A DNA stretch of 39,060 bases from Planctomycetota bacterium (GTDB lineage Bacteria > Planctomycetota > Phycisphaerae > UBA1845). A program made the position numbers and the translations under genes. Shown here piece by piece: positions 22,353 through 31,408 of this stretch. Each line of letters opens with the position of its first letter. Position 1 is the first letter of the stretch. The stretch is taken from positions 1 through 39,060 of the forward strand of contig JAJRPG010000091.1 in assembly GCA_024280855.1 (NCBI GenBank), in the 5' to 3' direction. The notes beneath the pieces were generated by a model. The model worked only from the letters and a program-made list of their open reading frames with translations, was not told where the DNA came from and did not search any database.

Positions 22353-23195
22353 TTATTTACCGGAACCGGACTCAGACTTTTCAGGTGCTTTACGGGTTAA
22401 TAGCGTTTGCAAAATGATTGACGTCACAAAAAAACCGCCTACACCCATCCCCAGCATCGACGGTTTGTCTTGTAGCGACGTATAAGCTGTGGGCGCCATT
22501 TTTGCGAGTAACGTAGCCACGCCCGATAAAGCAATGCTCGTGCCTAGAATTGAAGTCGATACAATAGCCATCGTACGCACAACTATGACGCCCAGAAAAA
22601 GTCCGGTAAACATAGCGGCTAATCCGATCAGCTTTCCGTTAAGTGCCACAGTTTTATCTCGCTGATTTACGAAGGTCCAAAATTTCTCCAACCAAAGCTT
22701 TGGCTCGCCAGGAATGCTCGAATCTGTCGATGTCATAGTCATGTCACCAGATTGCAACACATCCAAACCGCGAGCGAATGGCTGAGGCATGACCTGGCCA
22801 TGCTGAAATTCCACTACATGAGGCGCGACTTCACGATAGCCAAACGTGCCAAGCGCCACGGAACCGAATACGGCTGCCGTGAGTACGCCGACCCATAAGC
22901 GAAAAGTAATGAACGTGACGGTGGCTAACATGCCCGCGCCGATGATTCCGCCAAATAATGCCGTGTAACCAGCCGCGTTGGCGACGTACATGCCGGTCAA
23001 ACCACCAACAACCACGCCGGCGGTGGTCAGGCCTGCACGGGCAAATTTCGCGCCTAATACCGCGAGGGTAATGCCGCACATGACCATGCCCAACGCGACC
23101 CAACTGATGTTGTCAGTCATCGCCGGAGCCTGAGTCTGTAAATATCCACGAAACTGGTTGAGTATTGGTGATAAGTCTGTCATGGTCCTATCCAT
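22353..23195 (-). CDS. Polytopic membrane protein downstream of ftsQ
   Basis: 280 aa (ATG 23183 is an alternative start). Six or more Gly/Ala-rich membrane helices lie at about residues 30-130. They are followed by a ~60-residue soluble loop (REVAPHVVEFQHGQ... to ...NQRDKTVALNG), then about three more helices (GLAAMFTGLFLGVIVV, ILGTSIALSGVATLL, GMGVGGFFVTSIIL), and a short charged tail KAPEKSESGSGK. The helix spacing of the first half resembles the next gene. It follows ftsQ by 123 nt, in the place where many bacteria have ftsA and ftsZ. Function unknown. Confidence 0.7.
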   Translation of the reverse strand: MDRTMTDLSPILNQFRGYLQTQAPAMTDNISWVALGMVMCGITLAVLGAKFARAGLTTAGVVVGGLTGMYVANAAGYTALFGGIIGAGMLATVTFITFRLWVGVLTAAVFGSVALGTFGYREVAPHVVEFQHGQVMPQPFARGLDVLQSGDMTMTSTDSSIPGEPKLWLEKFWTFVNQRDKTVALNGKLIGLAAMFTGLFLGVIVVRTMAIVSTSILGTSIALSGVATLLAKMAPTAYTSLQDKPSMLGMGVGGFFVTSIILQTLLTRKAPEKSESGSGK

Positions 23196-23318
23196 CCGCT
23201 AAATTGCATATCGAGGCCACCGTAGCCATTCTACCACTATATTCGGAGGCCGGTGCGTAATATTTGGTCAAAGACGGTCGTTTTCTGCCCGCTGATGAGG
23301 CCTCAACCCGGCAATTCT

Positions 23319-24206
23319 TTATCCTGGCACAGTAAAACGGTCTGGGAAGGTCGAAACGTCCACGATCACATGTCCTGCATCCACTCGGCCTGTCCGAAAA
23401 TAATTCTGTCGCAAAATCGCAAGCTTTTCCCCCATCATGTTTTCTTCGATCTCCTCACCCGGCGCAGACCCCCATCGAATGCGGCCACCCATCCGATCAG
23501 TGGCTAATTCTACATGACTGCTTTTTGGATCAACGCGCCCGCCGTAATTCTCTACAAAGGCAGCCGTAATCTGCTGTGTAAATGGCTCATTCAACACGGC
23601 GGCTAATAAGGCTACGCCTGCGCCAACGTCGCGTCCTTGCCATGGCTGCCCTTCTTTAGGAGCGCTAGCCTGTACGCCTTGGATGACCGGCCACGCGGGA
23701 TCGTAACCATAAATACCTGGCAATCGTACGCCTTCCACATCAATGAGCGAAAACGTATTTTCCTGCTGAACCATCGCAAAAGGCGCACGGTAATCACAAC
23801 TGATTCTAAATTTCGCATCACTACCGCGACGGACGGAATATACATTCTTAACCCAGCCTACGCTGGATAAACGCTGGGCTAATCGCTTGCATAAATCATC
23901 AGCTAGCCAATCGCCATCAAGCACAGGAAGCAGCGCACCATCAAGGTCACTACCCGCAATGCGAGCAATAGAAGGCGGGAGGTCTACAAATTCGAGTACA
24001 GGGTCCGGGTGAGCCGCTCGAACCTGGTCCAATAGTTGCGTATCCAACCATTCGACCGCCCCGGCTCCGAGCATGGTCGCGGGTAAAATTATCAGCACAG
24101 CTAGCCCCGCCCACATGATGCGCCGACGACCGACAATACTCAGCTCAGCTAACCATTCGCCCAGTCGCGCGAATGAGGAGGATTTTTTTTTCGACTTCCT
24201 AGCCAT
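23319..24206 (-). CDS. ftsQ: Divergent FtsQ-like cell division protein
   Basis: About 295 aa from ATG 24206 (MARKSKKKSSS), which gives the expected basic cytoplasmic head. One membrane helix follows (about residues 32-52, MWAGLAVLIILPATMLGAGAV), then a periplasmic domain with a POTRA-like start, and then LAQRLSSVGWVKNVYSVRRGSDAKFRISCDYRAPFAMVQ, matching the FtsQ pattern 'W-V-x-x-v-x-V-x-R...P-x-v-x-v-x-e-r-x-P'. IDVEGVRLPG (for 'D-x-x-G-x-x-L') also fits. The assignment rests on topology, these patterns and location after ddl at the end of the dcw cluster; sequence similarity is weak. It would link the division site to FtsL and the FtsW/FtsI synthase. Confidence 0.72.
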   Translation of the reverse strand: MARKSKKKSSSFARLGEWLAELSIVGRRRIMWAGLAVLIILPATMLGAGAVEWLDTQLLDQVRAAHPDPVLEFVDLPPSIARIAGSDLDGALLPVLDGDWLADDLCKRLAQRLSSVGWVKNVYSVRRGSDAKFRISCDYRAPFAMVQQENTFSLIDVEGVRLPGIYGYDPAWPVIQGVQASAPKEGQPWQGRDVGAGVALLAAVLNEPFTQQITAAFVENYGGRVDPKSSHVELATDRMGGRIRWGSAPGEEIEENMMGEKLAILRQNYFRTGRVDAGHVIVDVSTFPDRFTVPG

Positions 24207-24287
24207 GAATTCGCAATCTCGCTTACAAATATCAACCCAAACCCTACGCGCGCAGCGTAACCCTGTAGCTACGCCAAACGACAACTA

Positions 24288-24671
24288 CTATTCACAAGAT
24301 CGGTCAATGAGGTACGAGTCCGCCACTATTGCTTGGCAGAGGCTTTCAAAGTCGATTCCGACCCTCGCGGCGGCTTTGGGGAGCAGGGAATGACTGGTAA
24401 AACCGGGTATAGTGTTGATTTCAAGTAAGTATGGATTTCCTGTGGCAGAATCGACGAGCCAATCTACCCGCGACATGACCTGACAGCCCAATGCCCGGTG
24501 AGCGTCTAAGCTGAGCGATTGGATTTTAGAAAGAAACGTTTCTGGTAATTCTAGATCGAAAAGGTATTGGGTATCGTCTACGAGATACTTGGCCTGGTAA
24601 TCGTAAAACTCTCGTGAGGTGCGGATTTCGCAAACGGGTAAAGCCTGGTCTCCTAAAATGCTCACGGTCAA
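24288..24671 (-). CDS. ddl: D-alanine--D-alanine ligase, C-terminal part (frame-shifted)
   Basis: 127 codons beginning at TTG 24671 (TVSILGDQALPV...). They continue the ATP-grasp domain interrupted at the end of the preceding frame. Ddl hallmarks are here: YQAKYL, SRVDWLVDSATGNPYLLEINTIPGFTSHSLLPKAA with the Mg/phosphate-binding E-x-N and the closing helix. A normal Ddl reads ...SGPELTVSILGD..., which these two frames reproduce if one base is restored. Start and the previous stop overlap as TTGA (24668-24671). On its own the fragment cannot be catalytic. Confidence 0.8.
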   Translation of the reverse strand: MTVSILGDQALPVCEIRTSREFYDYQAKYLVDDTQYLFDLELPETFLSKIQSLSLDAHRALGCQVMSRVDWLVDSATGNPYLLEINTIPGFTSHSLLPKAAARVGIDFESLCQAIVADSYLIDRSCE

Positions 24672-25252
24672 CTCGGACCAGAGATGAACTGCTCTACCAA
24701 AGCCTGGCCATATTTTTTGGCAACTTCGCCCGAAGTTTTAATCATCTGCTCGGCGGTCTTAACTAAAAACGTATCAACGCTGCTGCCGGATGATACTGGC
24801 TTCACTACGGCGGGGAGCGAAATGTGATCTGGCCAGGTGTTCAAATTTTCCAACGTCGCTACGAAAAAAACTGGGGTTGGTAAATCTGACGAAAGGAATT
24901 TCTGCTTCGCACGAACTTTGTCCATGGCTAAGCTGGAGGCTGCGCTGCCGCAACCGCTATAACGCTTGCCCCTTTCGTTCAGGATTTTCTGCAACGTGCC
25001 ATCTTCGCCGAATTGGCCATGCAGTGCGATGAATATGAAATCGTCATCTCGGTCCAATGCGTCAAGATGAGCGGCGCTGATGTCATGTTGCTCTACACGA
25101 TGACCTAAGTTTTTTAGCGCCTGTGTGACACATTTTCCGCTGTTCAGGCTGACTTCGCGTTCTTCGCTATCGCCGCCGGCGAAAACGGTGATGTCTAACG
25201 GCTGGACCGATGGCGTGGTGGATGATGATGGCGTTTTTTTTTCTTGTGTCAT
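24668..25252 (-). CDS. ddl: D-alanine--D-alanine ligase, N-terminal part (frame-shifted)
   Basis: Ligates two D-Ala for MurF. ATG 25252 is the likely start and overlaps the murB stop as ATGA; the longer frame to 25291 runs back into murB. Visible: VFAGGDSEEREVSLNSG near residue 20, IALHGQFGEDGTLQ (the HGxxGEDG loop), YSGCGSAASSLAMDK, and the ATP-binding PAVVKPVSSGSSV. The frame ends ...EQFISGPS-stop, exactly where LTV should follow. The fault is a loss of one base equivalent near 24671-24675, or a -1 shift. No other lesion is seen in either half, so a sequencing or assembly error, a very recent mutation, or recoding are the options. Confidence 0.8.
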   Translation of the reverse strand: MTQEKKTPSSSTTPSVQPLDITVFAGGDSEEREVSLNSGKCVTQALKNLGHRVEQHDISAAHLDALDRDDDFIFIALHGQFGEDGTLQKILNERGKRYSGCGSAASSLAMDKVRAKQKFLSSDLPTPVFFVATLENLNTWPDHISLPAVVKPVSSGSSVDTFLVKTAEQMIKTSGEVAKKYGQALVEQFISGPS

Positions 25253-26163
25253 AGTCCTGTCGCTACGGCTTCCTGGCCTACTGGTTCCCATACTTCAATT
25301 TCTCGTTCAAGTGTGATGCCATGATGGTCCAAGACGCGCTGTCCAATGACATCCATCAGTGAGAGTATGTCTGCGGCGGTAGCTTCTTGTGAGGCGACGA
25401 TAAAGTTGGCATGTCGATCTGAAACCACCGCTCCGCCGACGCGCGTTCCTTTCAGTCCGGCGGAGTCGATTAACTGTCCGGCTTTGTGACCAGTCGGGTT
25501 TTTGAAAATGCAGCCTGCACTTTTATCTGCGAGTGGTTGGGACTGCTGCTTTTGCTGGAACAATTTTTCATACCTGCTGGCTACTTTTTTGGGATCGTCC
25601 GCGTCAAACTCCAGCTCTGCAACTAATAGAACTTGGCAGGTGATCGCACTTGATCTATATCCGAGCATCAGGCGGTCAACAGGCCAGGTGTCGATGGTTC
25701 CGTCTGGATTTACGAGCGTGACATTACGGACGATGGCCCCAATTTCGCCCGCGCTACCGCCTGCATTCATGCGAATCGCGCCGCCGATAGTGGCGGGGAC
25801 GCCGGCTAGGCACTCTAAACCGGTTAGGCCTAGCTCACTGCATTTGCGAGAAAAGGGCATGAGGTCTACGCCGCAGCCGACCTGAGCGGTGGTCGCCTGC
25901 CAGGAGACGGTGCGAAAGGTGGGATGATTCAACTTGATGACTATGCCATCGAATCCGGCGTCGCTGACTAAAACATTCGCTCCCGCGCCGAGTACACGGA
26001 CAGGGACGCCTTCCTCATGAGCGCGTTTTATCGCAAGCGTCAAGCACAAGACACTGTTGGGTCGAAACAAAAAACGCGCACAGCCCCCCACGCGAAACCA
26101 GGTGAGCGTACTCAGCGGCGCATGATGCTCGATATTATTCTCGAATTCTTGCCACCAATTCAT
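25249..26163 (-). CDS. murB: UDP-N-acetylmuramate dehydrogenase (UDP-N-acetylenolpyruvoylglucosamine reductase)
   Basis: FAD/NADPH enzyme reducing UDP-GlcNAc-enolpyruvate to UDP-MurNAc. 304 aa. FAD-binding motifs are TWFRVGG, then VRVLGAGANVLVSD and LAGVPATIGGAIRMNAGG. SAGCIFKNP carries Cys where many type II MurB enzymes have the proton-donating Ser, a substitution known in several lineages. The C-terminal Glu is in LEREIEVW. The 5' end overlaps the murC 3' end by 29 bp and the 3' end overlaps ddl by ATGA, so the block murC-murB-ddl is translationally coupled. Confidence 0.96.
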   Translation of the reverse strand: MNWWQEFENNIEHHAPLSTLTWFRVGGCARFLFRPNSVLCLTLAIKRAHEEGVPVRVLGAGANVLVSDAGFDGIVIKLNHPTFRTVSWQATTAQVGCGVDLMPFSRKCSELGLTGLECLAGVPATIGGAIRMNAGGSAGEIGAIVRNVTLVNPDGTIDTWPVDRLMLGYRSSAITCQVLLVAELEFDADDPKKVASRYEKLFQQKQQSQPLADKSAGCIFKNPTGHKAGQLIDSAGLKGTRVGGAVVSDRHANFIVASQEATAADILSLMDVIGQRVLDHHGITLEREIEVWEPVGQEAVATGL

Positions 26164-27565
26164 CAGTTACATTCCAAATGTCTCCGGCTCCCATCGTGAC
26201 GACAACATCGCCTTGGGTTAGCAGAGGAAGTATTTTTTCAACTATCGCTTCCATCGCGGCGATGTATTGTGCCCGGCCTCCCTGGTCGCAAATGCGTGAG
26301 ACTAAATCCTGCGAACTGATGGCTTCGCTGTCGTCTGAGGCTTCGCGTGCGCCGTAAATATCGGGGATGATAATTTCGTCGGCGTCTGAGAATGCTGAGG
26401 CAAAATCGTCTAAGAAAAAACGTGTCCGCGCATGTTGGTGAGGCTGAAAAATCACCCATAACCTTTTGGGCTGATATTGCTTGCGAATGGCGTCGAGCGT
26501 GACACGAATTTCTGTGGGGTGATGGGCGTAATCATCCACGACTGTTATGCCGGACCATTGGCCTCGATGGGTTAAGCGGCGACCTATGCCTGCAAACTTT
26601 GGTAACGCTTCGGCGAGCGCCGCTGGTTCAGCGCCAGCGTAATGGGCGAGGGCAATCGCAGCTAAGGCGTTGGACACGTTATATTTTCCGGGTACGGTTA
26701 GATGAGTCGAGAAAAGTAGCTCTTTTCGATAAACAACATCAAACGAATAGCAGGCTTTGTCAGCCAACAGATTTTTCACTTGCCAATCGGCGGAATCGTT
26801 TTCAATGCTTAGCGTAATGACTTCCGCTGAGACTTCTGCCACGGCTTGCAAGGCTAGTTGATTGTCAGCATTTACAAATACGACGCCGTCAGATGGTACA
26901 TTTGAAGCAAAGGCGGCGAAGGCTTCGACGACGTTTTCGATGGAACCAAAATAGTCGAGATGGTCAGGCTCGATGTTTAGAATAGCGGCGGCTTGTGGAT
27001 GAAGATGTAAAAAGGAGCGATCATATTCACACGACTCCACAACAAAATGGTCGCCGCTGCCAGCTGCGCTGCTTCCGCCTAGTTGTTCGGAAGTTGCGCC
27101 AACCACAAACGAAGGGGCCAATCCAACTTCTCGCATAAGGAAAGCACACATCGCGGTCGTGGTAGATTTTCCGTGCGTACCCGCGATAGCTAATCCTTGG
27201 CGATATCGCATTAGCTCACCGAGCAGTTGGGCGTATTTAATGACGGGGATGTCTAGTTGGCGGGCTTCAGCAAGTTCGGGGTTGGTTTCGGGAACGGCGG
27301 CGCTAATGACGACGAGGTCTGTGCGCGGGATGACATGGTCAGCGTTATGGCCAATGAAAATGCAGGCGCCTGCCTGGACGAGTTTGCCCATGCCTTCGAA
27401 GGGAACGAGGTCTGACCCTGCGACCTTAGCTCCGAGGTCTAGTAACATGCGGGCTGCCCCGCACATGCCTGCGCCACCGACGCCTACCAAATGGACATTA
27501 GCCCCTTCGAGGCGCAGTTCACGCGATGCGGTTTGAATTCGTGGCTGCTGTACACAAACGGTCAT
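26135..27565 (-). CDS. murC: UDP-N-acetylmuramate--L-alanine ligase
   Basis: Adds L-Ala to UDP-MurNAc. 476 aa with the full Mur ligase layout: N-terminal Rossmann domain VHLVGVGGAGMCGAA (about residues 24-38), ATP loop AGTHGKSTTT (about 128-137), the central ESCEYDRSFLHLHP and IEPDHLDYFG, and the C-terminal DDYAHHPTEIRVTL plus QPHQHARTR typical of MurC. The start ATG has GAGAGAAC upstream. murG precedes it with a 56-nt gap and murB overlaps its end. Confidence 0.98.
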   Translation of the reverse strand: MTVCVQQPRIQTASRELRLEGANVHLVGVGGAGMCGAARMLLDLGAKVAGSDLVPFEGMGKLVQAGACIFIGHNADHVIPRTDLVVISAAVPETNPELAEARQLDIPVIKYAQLLGELMRYRQGLAIAGTHGKSTTTAMCAFLMREVGLAPSFVVGATSEQLGGSSAAGSGDHFVVESCEYDRSFLHLHPQAAAILNIEPDHLDYFGSIENVVEAFAAFASNVPSDGVVFVNADNQLALQAVAEVSAEVITLSIENDSADWQVKNLLADKACYSFDVVYRKELLFSTHLTVPGKYNVSNALAAIALAHYAGAEPAALAEALPKFAGIGRRLTHRGQWSGITVVDDYAHHPTEIRVTLDAIRKQYQPKRLWVIFQPHQHARTRFFLDDFASAFSDADEIIIPDIYGAREASDDSEAISSQDLVSRICDQGGRAQYIAAMEAIVEKILPLLTQGDVVVTMGAGDIWNVTDELVARIRE

Positions 27566-27621
27566 AACTGTTCTCTCTTAGAGACTTCACCCCTGTAGCA
27601 TTTCGTCGTCGCGTAATCGTC

Positions 27622-28806
27622 TTATCGTCCCATGCAAAAGTCTGGCTCCATTGATTCGTCTGCTGTTGCGTGGGTCTTACCATAAACAAGTGCGAGAATT
27701 TCCTTGGCAACCTCAGCAGCTGCATCTGGACGAGCGACCTCGCTGGTGGCCTGGGCCATGGCGGCTAGTTGCTTTTCGTCGTTCAATAAAGACATGAGAA
27801 TTTTTCGCATCGCAGGGGCGTTCTGCGAAACGTTTTTCATATCTTTCATGACTACAGCTGCACCATGCTGAGCCATCATTTCGGCGTTGGCTAATTGGTG
27901 CATGTCTTTATGAAACGGATAAGGCAGTAGCAGGGACGGGCAACCCATCGTAGCGAGTTCGGATAAGGTTGATGCCCCCGCGCGAGAAATCACCAACGCA
28001 GCAATGGACATCGCAGCAGACATCTGATGCGTGAATGGTAGCACCGAAGAGGCTATCTTTTGGCCTGTATACGCCTGTTTTACCGATTCGTAATCTAACT
28101 GACCCGCGAGGTGTAACACCTGCCATTGAGGCAGCATTTGAATGTCATCCAATAGTGCGATTACTGTTTGGTTGATGGTTCGAGCGCCTTGGGATGCGCC
28201 GGTGACAAGCAGGGTCTTTTTGTTGGGGTCAAGATTAAACCGTTCGTGGGCATCGACAAATTTATGATTTATAAACGCCTCTCGCACCGGGCAACCTGTG
28301 ACGCGGATGTTGGTTTTGGGCGGTAAGTGCTTGGTGGAATTTTCCCATTGCGTAAAGACGATGTTAGTCCGCTTGGCCAAATTTCGATTGGCACGACCTG
28401 GGAGAAGGTCTGGGTTTAATAGGGCCGTGGGAATCCCCATCTTCATCGCGAGGCGCATGGGCGGAACGGACCCCAGTCCGCCGGTTCCAATAATCATCGT
28501 GGGCTTGTCGCGGCTAAATCTTTTTTGGCATAATTTTTTAGATTTTCTGTAGCTTCGCATGATTCCCGGCCAGCGCCAGGGTGCGGTGCTGAGGGGGGAG
28601 AGTGATTGCTTTACTAAATCGTACCCAGCTTGGCCTATGATTTGCTGGTCGATAGGTCGGTCAGTGCCAAAGAACACGAACCTCGCATGTGGTAACTGAA
28701 GCTTCAACGCTTCAACTACGGCTAAGGCGGGGTATAAGTGCCCACCGGTTCCACCGCCGGCAAAGCCGATTAAAGGTGCGTCTGAAGTTCCAATAGATGA
28801 CACCAT
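27622..28806 (-). CDS. murG: UDP-GlcNAc:MurNAc-pentapeptide-PP-undecaprenol GlcNAc transferase
   Basis: GT28 enzyme making lipid II from lipid I on the inner face of the membrane. About 394 aa from ATG 28806; a GTG six codons upstream is less likely because GTGAGG there looks like the ribosome site. The N-terminal glycine loop is GGGTGGHLYPALA, with IGTGGLGSVPPMRLA, and the donor-binding domain has VTGASQGARTIN and ISRAGASTLSELATMGCPSLLLPYP followed by DMHQLANAE. It lies between ftsW (41-nt gap) and murC. Confidence 0.97.
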   Translation of the reverse strand: MVSSIGTSDAPLIGFAGGGTGGHLYPALAVVEALKLQLPHARFVFFGTDRPIDQQIIGQAGYDLVKQSLSPLSTAPWRWPGIMRSYRKSKKLCQKRFSRDKPTMIIGTGGLGSVPPMRLAMKMGIPTALLNPDLLPGRANRNLAKRTNIVFTQWENSTKHLPPKTNIRVTGCPVREAFINHKFVDAHERFNLDPNKKTLLVTGASQGARTINQTVIALLDDIQMLPQWQVLHLAGQLDYESVKQAYTGQKIASSVLPFTHQMSAAMSIAALVISRAGASTLSELATMGCPSLLLPYPFHKDMHQLANAEMMAQHGAAVVMKDMKNVSQNAPAMRKILMSLLNDEKQLAAMAQATSEVARPDAAAEVAKEILALVYGKTHATADESMEPDFCMGR

Positions 28807-28847
28807 ACTGACACAATACCTCACGCTGCTTACGCAGTTTTCGCCGC

Positions 28848-30038
28848 TTACGCTAGTTCCATATCTAAATCTTGCGCCGCTTCATTCATTTCCGTCGCAT
28901 GGGCTGATCGATAAGCGATAGCCATTAACAATCCGACTGCTAAAGAAAAGGCCACGATGCCGCTGCCCCCGGCTGATATAAAGGGTAACGAAATTCCCGT
29001 GGTGGGGGTGACGACTGTTACGACGGCGATGTTCATAGCTGCTTGCAGGCCTAGCGTTGTTGTTAATCCAAAGGCTAGTAATCGCTCGAACGAATTTACG
29101 GCTGACATGGTGATGCGCAGGCCTATCCAGACAAAGGTGCAGTATAGGGCGATGACAAACCATCCGCCGACGATTCCTGCTTCTTCGCAGATGACCGAGA
29201 AAATAAAATCTGTTTGACTTTCAGGTAAGTAGCCGTATTTCTGAATGCCCCCGCCAAGGCCTGTGCCTAGCCAACCGCCGGAGGTAATGGCTGTGAGTGA
29301 TTGGATGGGTTGATAGCCATGACCTTGCGGGTCTGCCCAGATGTTTAAGTATGAGGTTAGTCTAGCCAAGCGGTAAGGCTCGGCTTTTAGCAGGGCTGCC
29401 ATGCCGGCGGCACCGATGATAGCCACCAAGGCAAGGTGGGTGAGGCGACAGCCGCCGAGTAGTAACATGGCGCCGCCGACTAACGCGAACAAACACGCGG
29501 TGCCGAAATCCTCCTTGCCGACCAAGGCAACAAAAACGCCGACTGTGCTAGCTGCGGGTAAAAAGCCGTGAAGGAAGGAGCGTACATCAACTTTGCGACC
29601 AGCTAACAAATAGGCGAGGAAAATGATTAAAGATAATTTCGCTAATTCCGAAGGTTGAAACCCGACGGGGCCTAGACCTGTGGAGAGAGCAATCCAGCGG
29701 CTCGAGCCTCGACTCTGGGAAGCAAGGCCTGGCAATATCGCGAATAACAGGGCTAAGATGGCTAAAACAGCCGTGAAGTATGCGAACCATTTTCGCCGTG
29801 ATTGATTGGCGAATACGAATCGTCCTGTAAGCATAGCTAAGGCGATGGCGACTATCCCTAGCCCAACGAAGATGAGCTGTCGGAAAAATACGCCTTGCAT
29901 CGCAGGCATGATGGAGACTGTTGGGGCCAACGACGCCGTGGCGGAATAGACCATGACTACGCCCAGCGACATGAGGGCAATCGTGGTGGCGATTAGCCAG
30001 GAACCGCGCGACGAGGTGGGTTGCGATATATTATCCAT
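28848..30038 (-). CDS. ftsW: Septal peptidoglycan polymerase FtsW (SEDS family)
   Basis: Membrane glycosyltransferase polymerising lipid II, partnered with FtsI. 396 aa with about ten membrane helices. SEDS hallmarks: SSRWIALSTGLGPVGFQPSELAKL, the catalytic Asp in VGKEDFGTA (KED where QPD is usual), HGYQPIQSLTAITSGG, and SLPFISAGGSGIVA near the end. AAGGATGA lies a few bases upstream of the ATG. The 160-bp gap before it holds a degenerate palindrome (30131-30157). FtsW is preferred to RodA because of location in the dcw cluster next to mraY and murG. Confidence 0.95.
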   Translation of the reverse strand: MDNISQPTSSRGSWLIATTIALMSLGVVMVYSATASLAPTVSIMPAMQGVFFRQLIFVGLGIVAIALAMLTGRFVFANQSRRKWFAYFTAVLAILALLFAILPGLASQSRGSSRWIALSTGLGPVGFQPSELAKLSLIIFLAYLLAGRKVDVRSFLHGFLPAASTVGVFVALVGKEDFGTACLFALVGGAMLLLGGCRLTHLALVAIIGAAGMAALLKAEPYRLARLTSYLNIWADPQGHGYQPIQSLTAITSGGWLGTGLGGGIQKYGYLPESQTDFIFSVICEEAGIVGGWFVIALYCTFVWIGLRITMSAVNSFERLLAFGLTTTLGLQAAMNIAVVTVVTPTTGISLPFISAGGSGIVAFSLAVGLLMAIAYRSAHATEMNEAAQDLDMELA

Positions 30039-30130
30039 CAGCAGTCATCCTTGACGTTTGAGACGAATCTTTGATAACTTACGGTCAGCGTGGCACGATA
30101 GTATTTTGAATGTGCGATTATCATCGTAAC

Positions 30131-30157
30131 TCCGCGCAAGCTGAAGCATGCGGCTCG
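30131..30157 (-). repeat. Degenerate copy of the 27-bp palindrome between mraY and ftsW
   Basis: Matches the alaS copy at 23 of 27 positions, in the same orientation. Differences are in the inner stem, so the hairpin is weaker. It is the only copy here that lies outside a coding frame. Confidence 0.65.
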
Positions 30158-30198
30158 ATTACGTTCATTAAAACTCGTCACAGCTTGCGTTCCTTTTA

Positions 30199-31344
30199 CT
30201 AACGAAGTTTCAGTGTGGCTAATGCCAATCCGGCGAACATGGACGCGACTAACCAAAATCTGACCACGGTTTGAGGCTCACTCCACCCGCTCAGGTGGAA
30301 ATGGTGATGGATAGGGGCACAGCGATACAAACGCTTGCCGCCGGTCCATTTGAAATAGCCTACCTGGGTGATGACGGAAATCGCCTCAATGACAAAAACG
30401 CCGCCAGCAATGAGTAACATTAACTCTTGCCTGGTAACGACAGCGACGAAACCGATTAGCCCACCAAGCGGCAATGAGCCTGTATCACCCATGAAAACGC
30501 GCGCAGGGTGACAATTGTACCAAAGGAATCCTAACGTAGCGCCCAAGATAGCCCCGCAGAGAATGACCAATTCTCCGCTACGAGGGATGTGCGGTACTAG
30601 AATTTTATGAGCAAGTTCCTGGGTTCCTACGATGTAAGTTAAGACCATGAAAAACAACGCAGCCATCGCGACGCATCCGGCGGCGAGTCCGTCCATCCCG
30701 TCGGTTAAATTTACCGCGTTGGATGTTCCGGTCATGACTAATACGGTAACTATCATAAAAGCAAATGTGCCCAAAGCTAAGCCTTGTTTGTAAAAAGGCA
30801 CGGCTAGGATTTTATATGCGGGCACGGACATAGGGTCGACGAGCGGGTTGATCGTAGCCATGTTGTTTCGGCCGTAGGAGTAAATGTAAAACCCTATCAC
30901 TACCCCTAAGCCGATTTGAAACAGCAGCTTTTCGTACATTTTCAGACCGTCGCGAGAAGAAATCTGCCGCCTTTTCGCCGTGAGCTTTAGCCAATCGTCT
31001 ACGGCGCCTAACGCGCATAGCCAAATCAAGCAGACGATTGACATTTGTACATAAAAACTGGAAATATCCGCTAATAATACGACGGCGAGTAGTACGACGG
31101 ATAAAAGAAAAATCCCGCCCATAGTCGGCACGTTACTCTTGTCTCGCGTTAGTTCATTCAACGTGGCGTGGTCGTACTCTGGTCGGTCGCCTAATTTCCA
31201 CTTGACTAACACACGAATGAAACGCGGTAGAAATAATAAAATAGTAACGAAACAAAAGAGCGCTGCACACGTTCCGCGAAAGAGCGTGTTTTCGTAGGCG
31301 TAATGTTGCCCATCTAGAAAATGTCGAAATAATAAATATAGCAC
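30199..31344 (-). CDS. mraY: Phospho-N-acetylmuramoyl-pentapeptide transferase
   Basis: Integral membrane enzyme making lipid I from UDP-MurNAc-pentapeptide and undecaprenyl phosphate. 381 aa with about ten helices. Signature motifs: KSNVPTMGGIF, GAVDDWLKL (catalytic Asp pair), AVNLTDGMDGLA, RVFMGDTGSLPLGG and the HHHFHLSGWSE loop. It starts at GTG 31344; no ATG is available before the first helix and no strong ribosome site is seen, so translation may be modest. murF precedes by 64 nt. Confidence 0.97.
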   Translation of the reverse strand: MLYLLFRHFLDGQHYAYENTLFRGTCAALFCFVTILLFLPRFIRVLVKWKLGDRPEYDHATLNELTRDKSNVPTMGGIFLLSVVLLAVVLLADISSFYVQMSIVCLIWLCALGAVDDWLKLTAKRRQISSRDGLKMYEKLLFQIGLGVVIGFYIYSYGRNNMATINPLVDPMSVPAYKILAVPFYKQGLALGTFAFMIVTVLVMTGTSNAVNLTDGMDGLAAGCVAMAALFFMVLTYIVGTQELAHKILVPHIPRSGELVILCGAILGATLGFLWYNCHPARVFMGDTGSLPLGGLIGFVAVVTRQELMLLIAGGVFVIEAISVITQVGYFKWTGGKRLYRCAPIHHHFHLSGWSEPQTVVRFWLVASMFAGLALATLKLR

Positions 31345-31408
31345 GTTGGCGCTTTGCCCGTTTCAAAAAAAGCATAGCTTCAGCTACGCATCATAACCCA
31401 CTTACAAA

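Noticed and set aside
28570-28600. Possible further paired-arm half-copy in murG (GCCAGCGCCAGGGTGCGGTGC)
   Set aside because: Only a short, chance-level match inside a conserved gene, without a partner arm.
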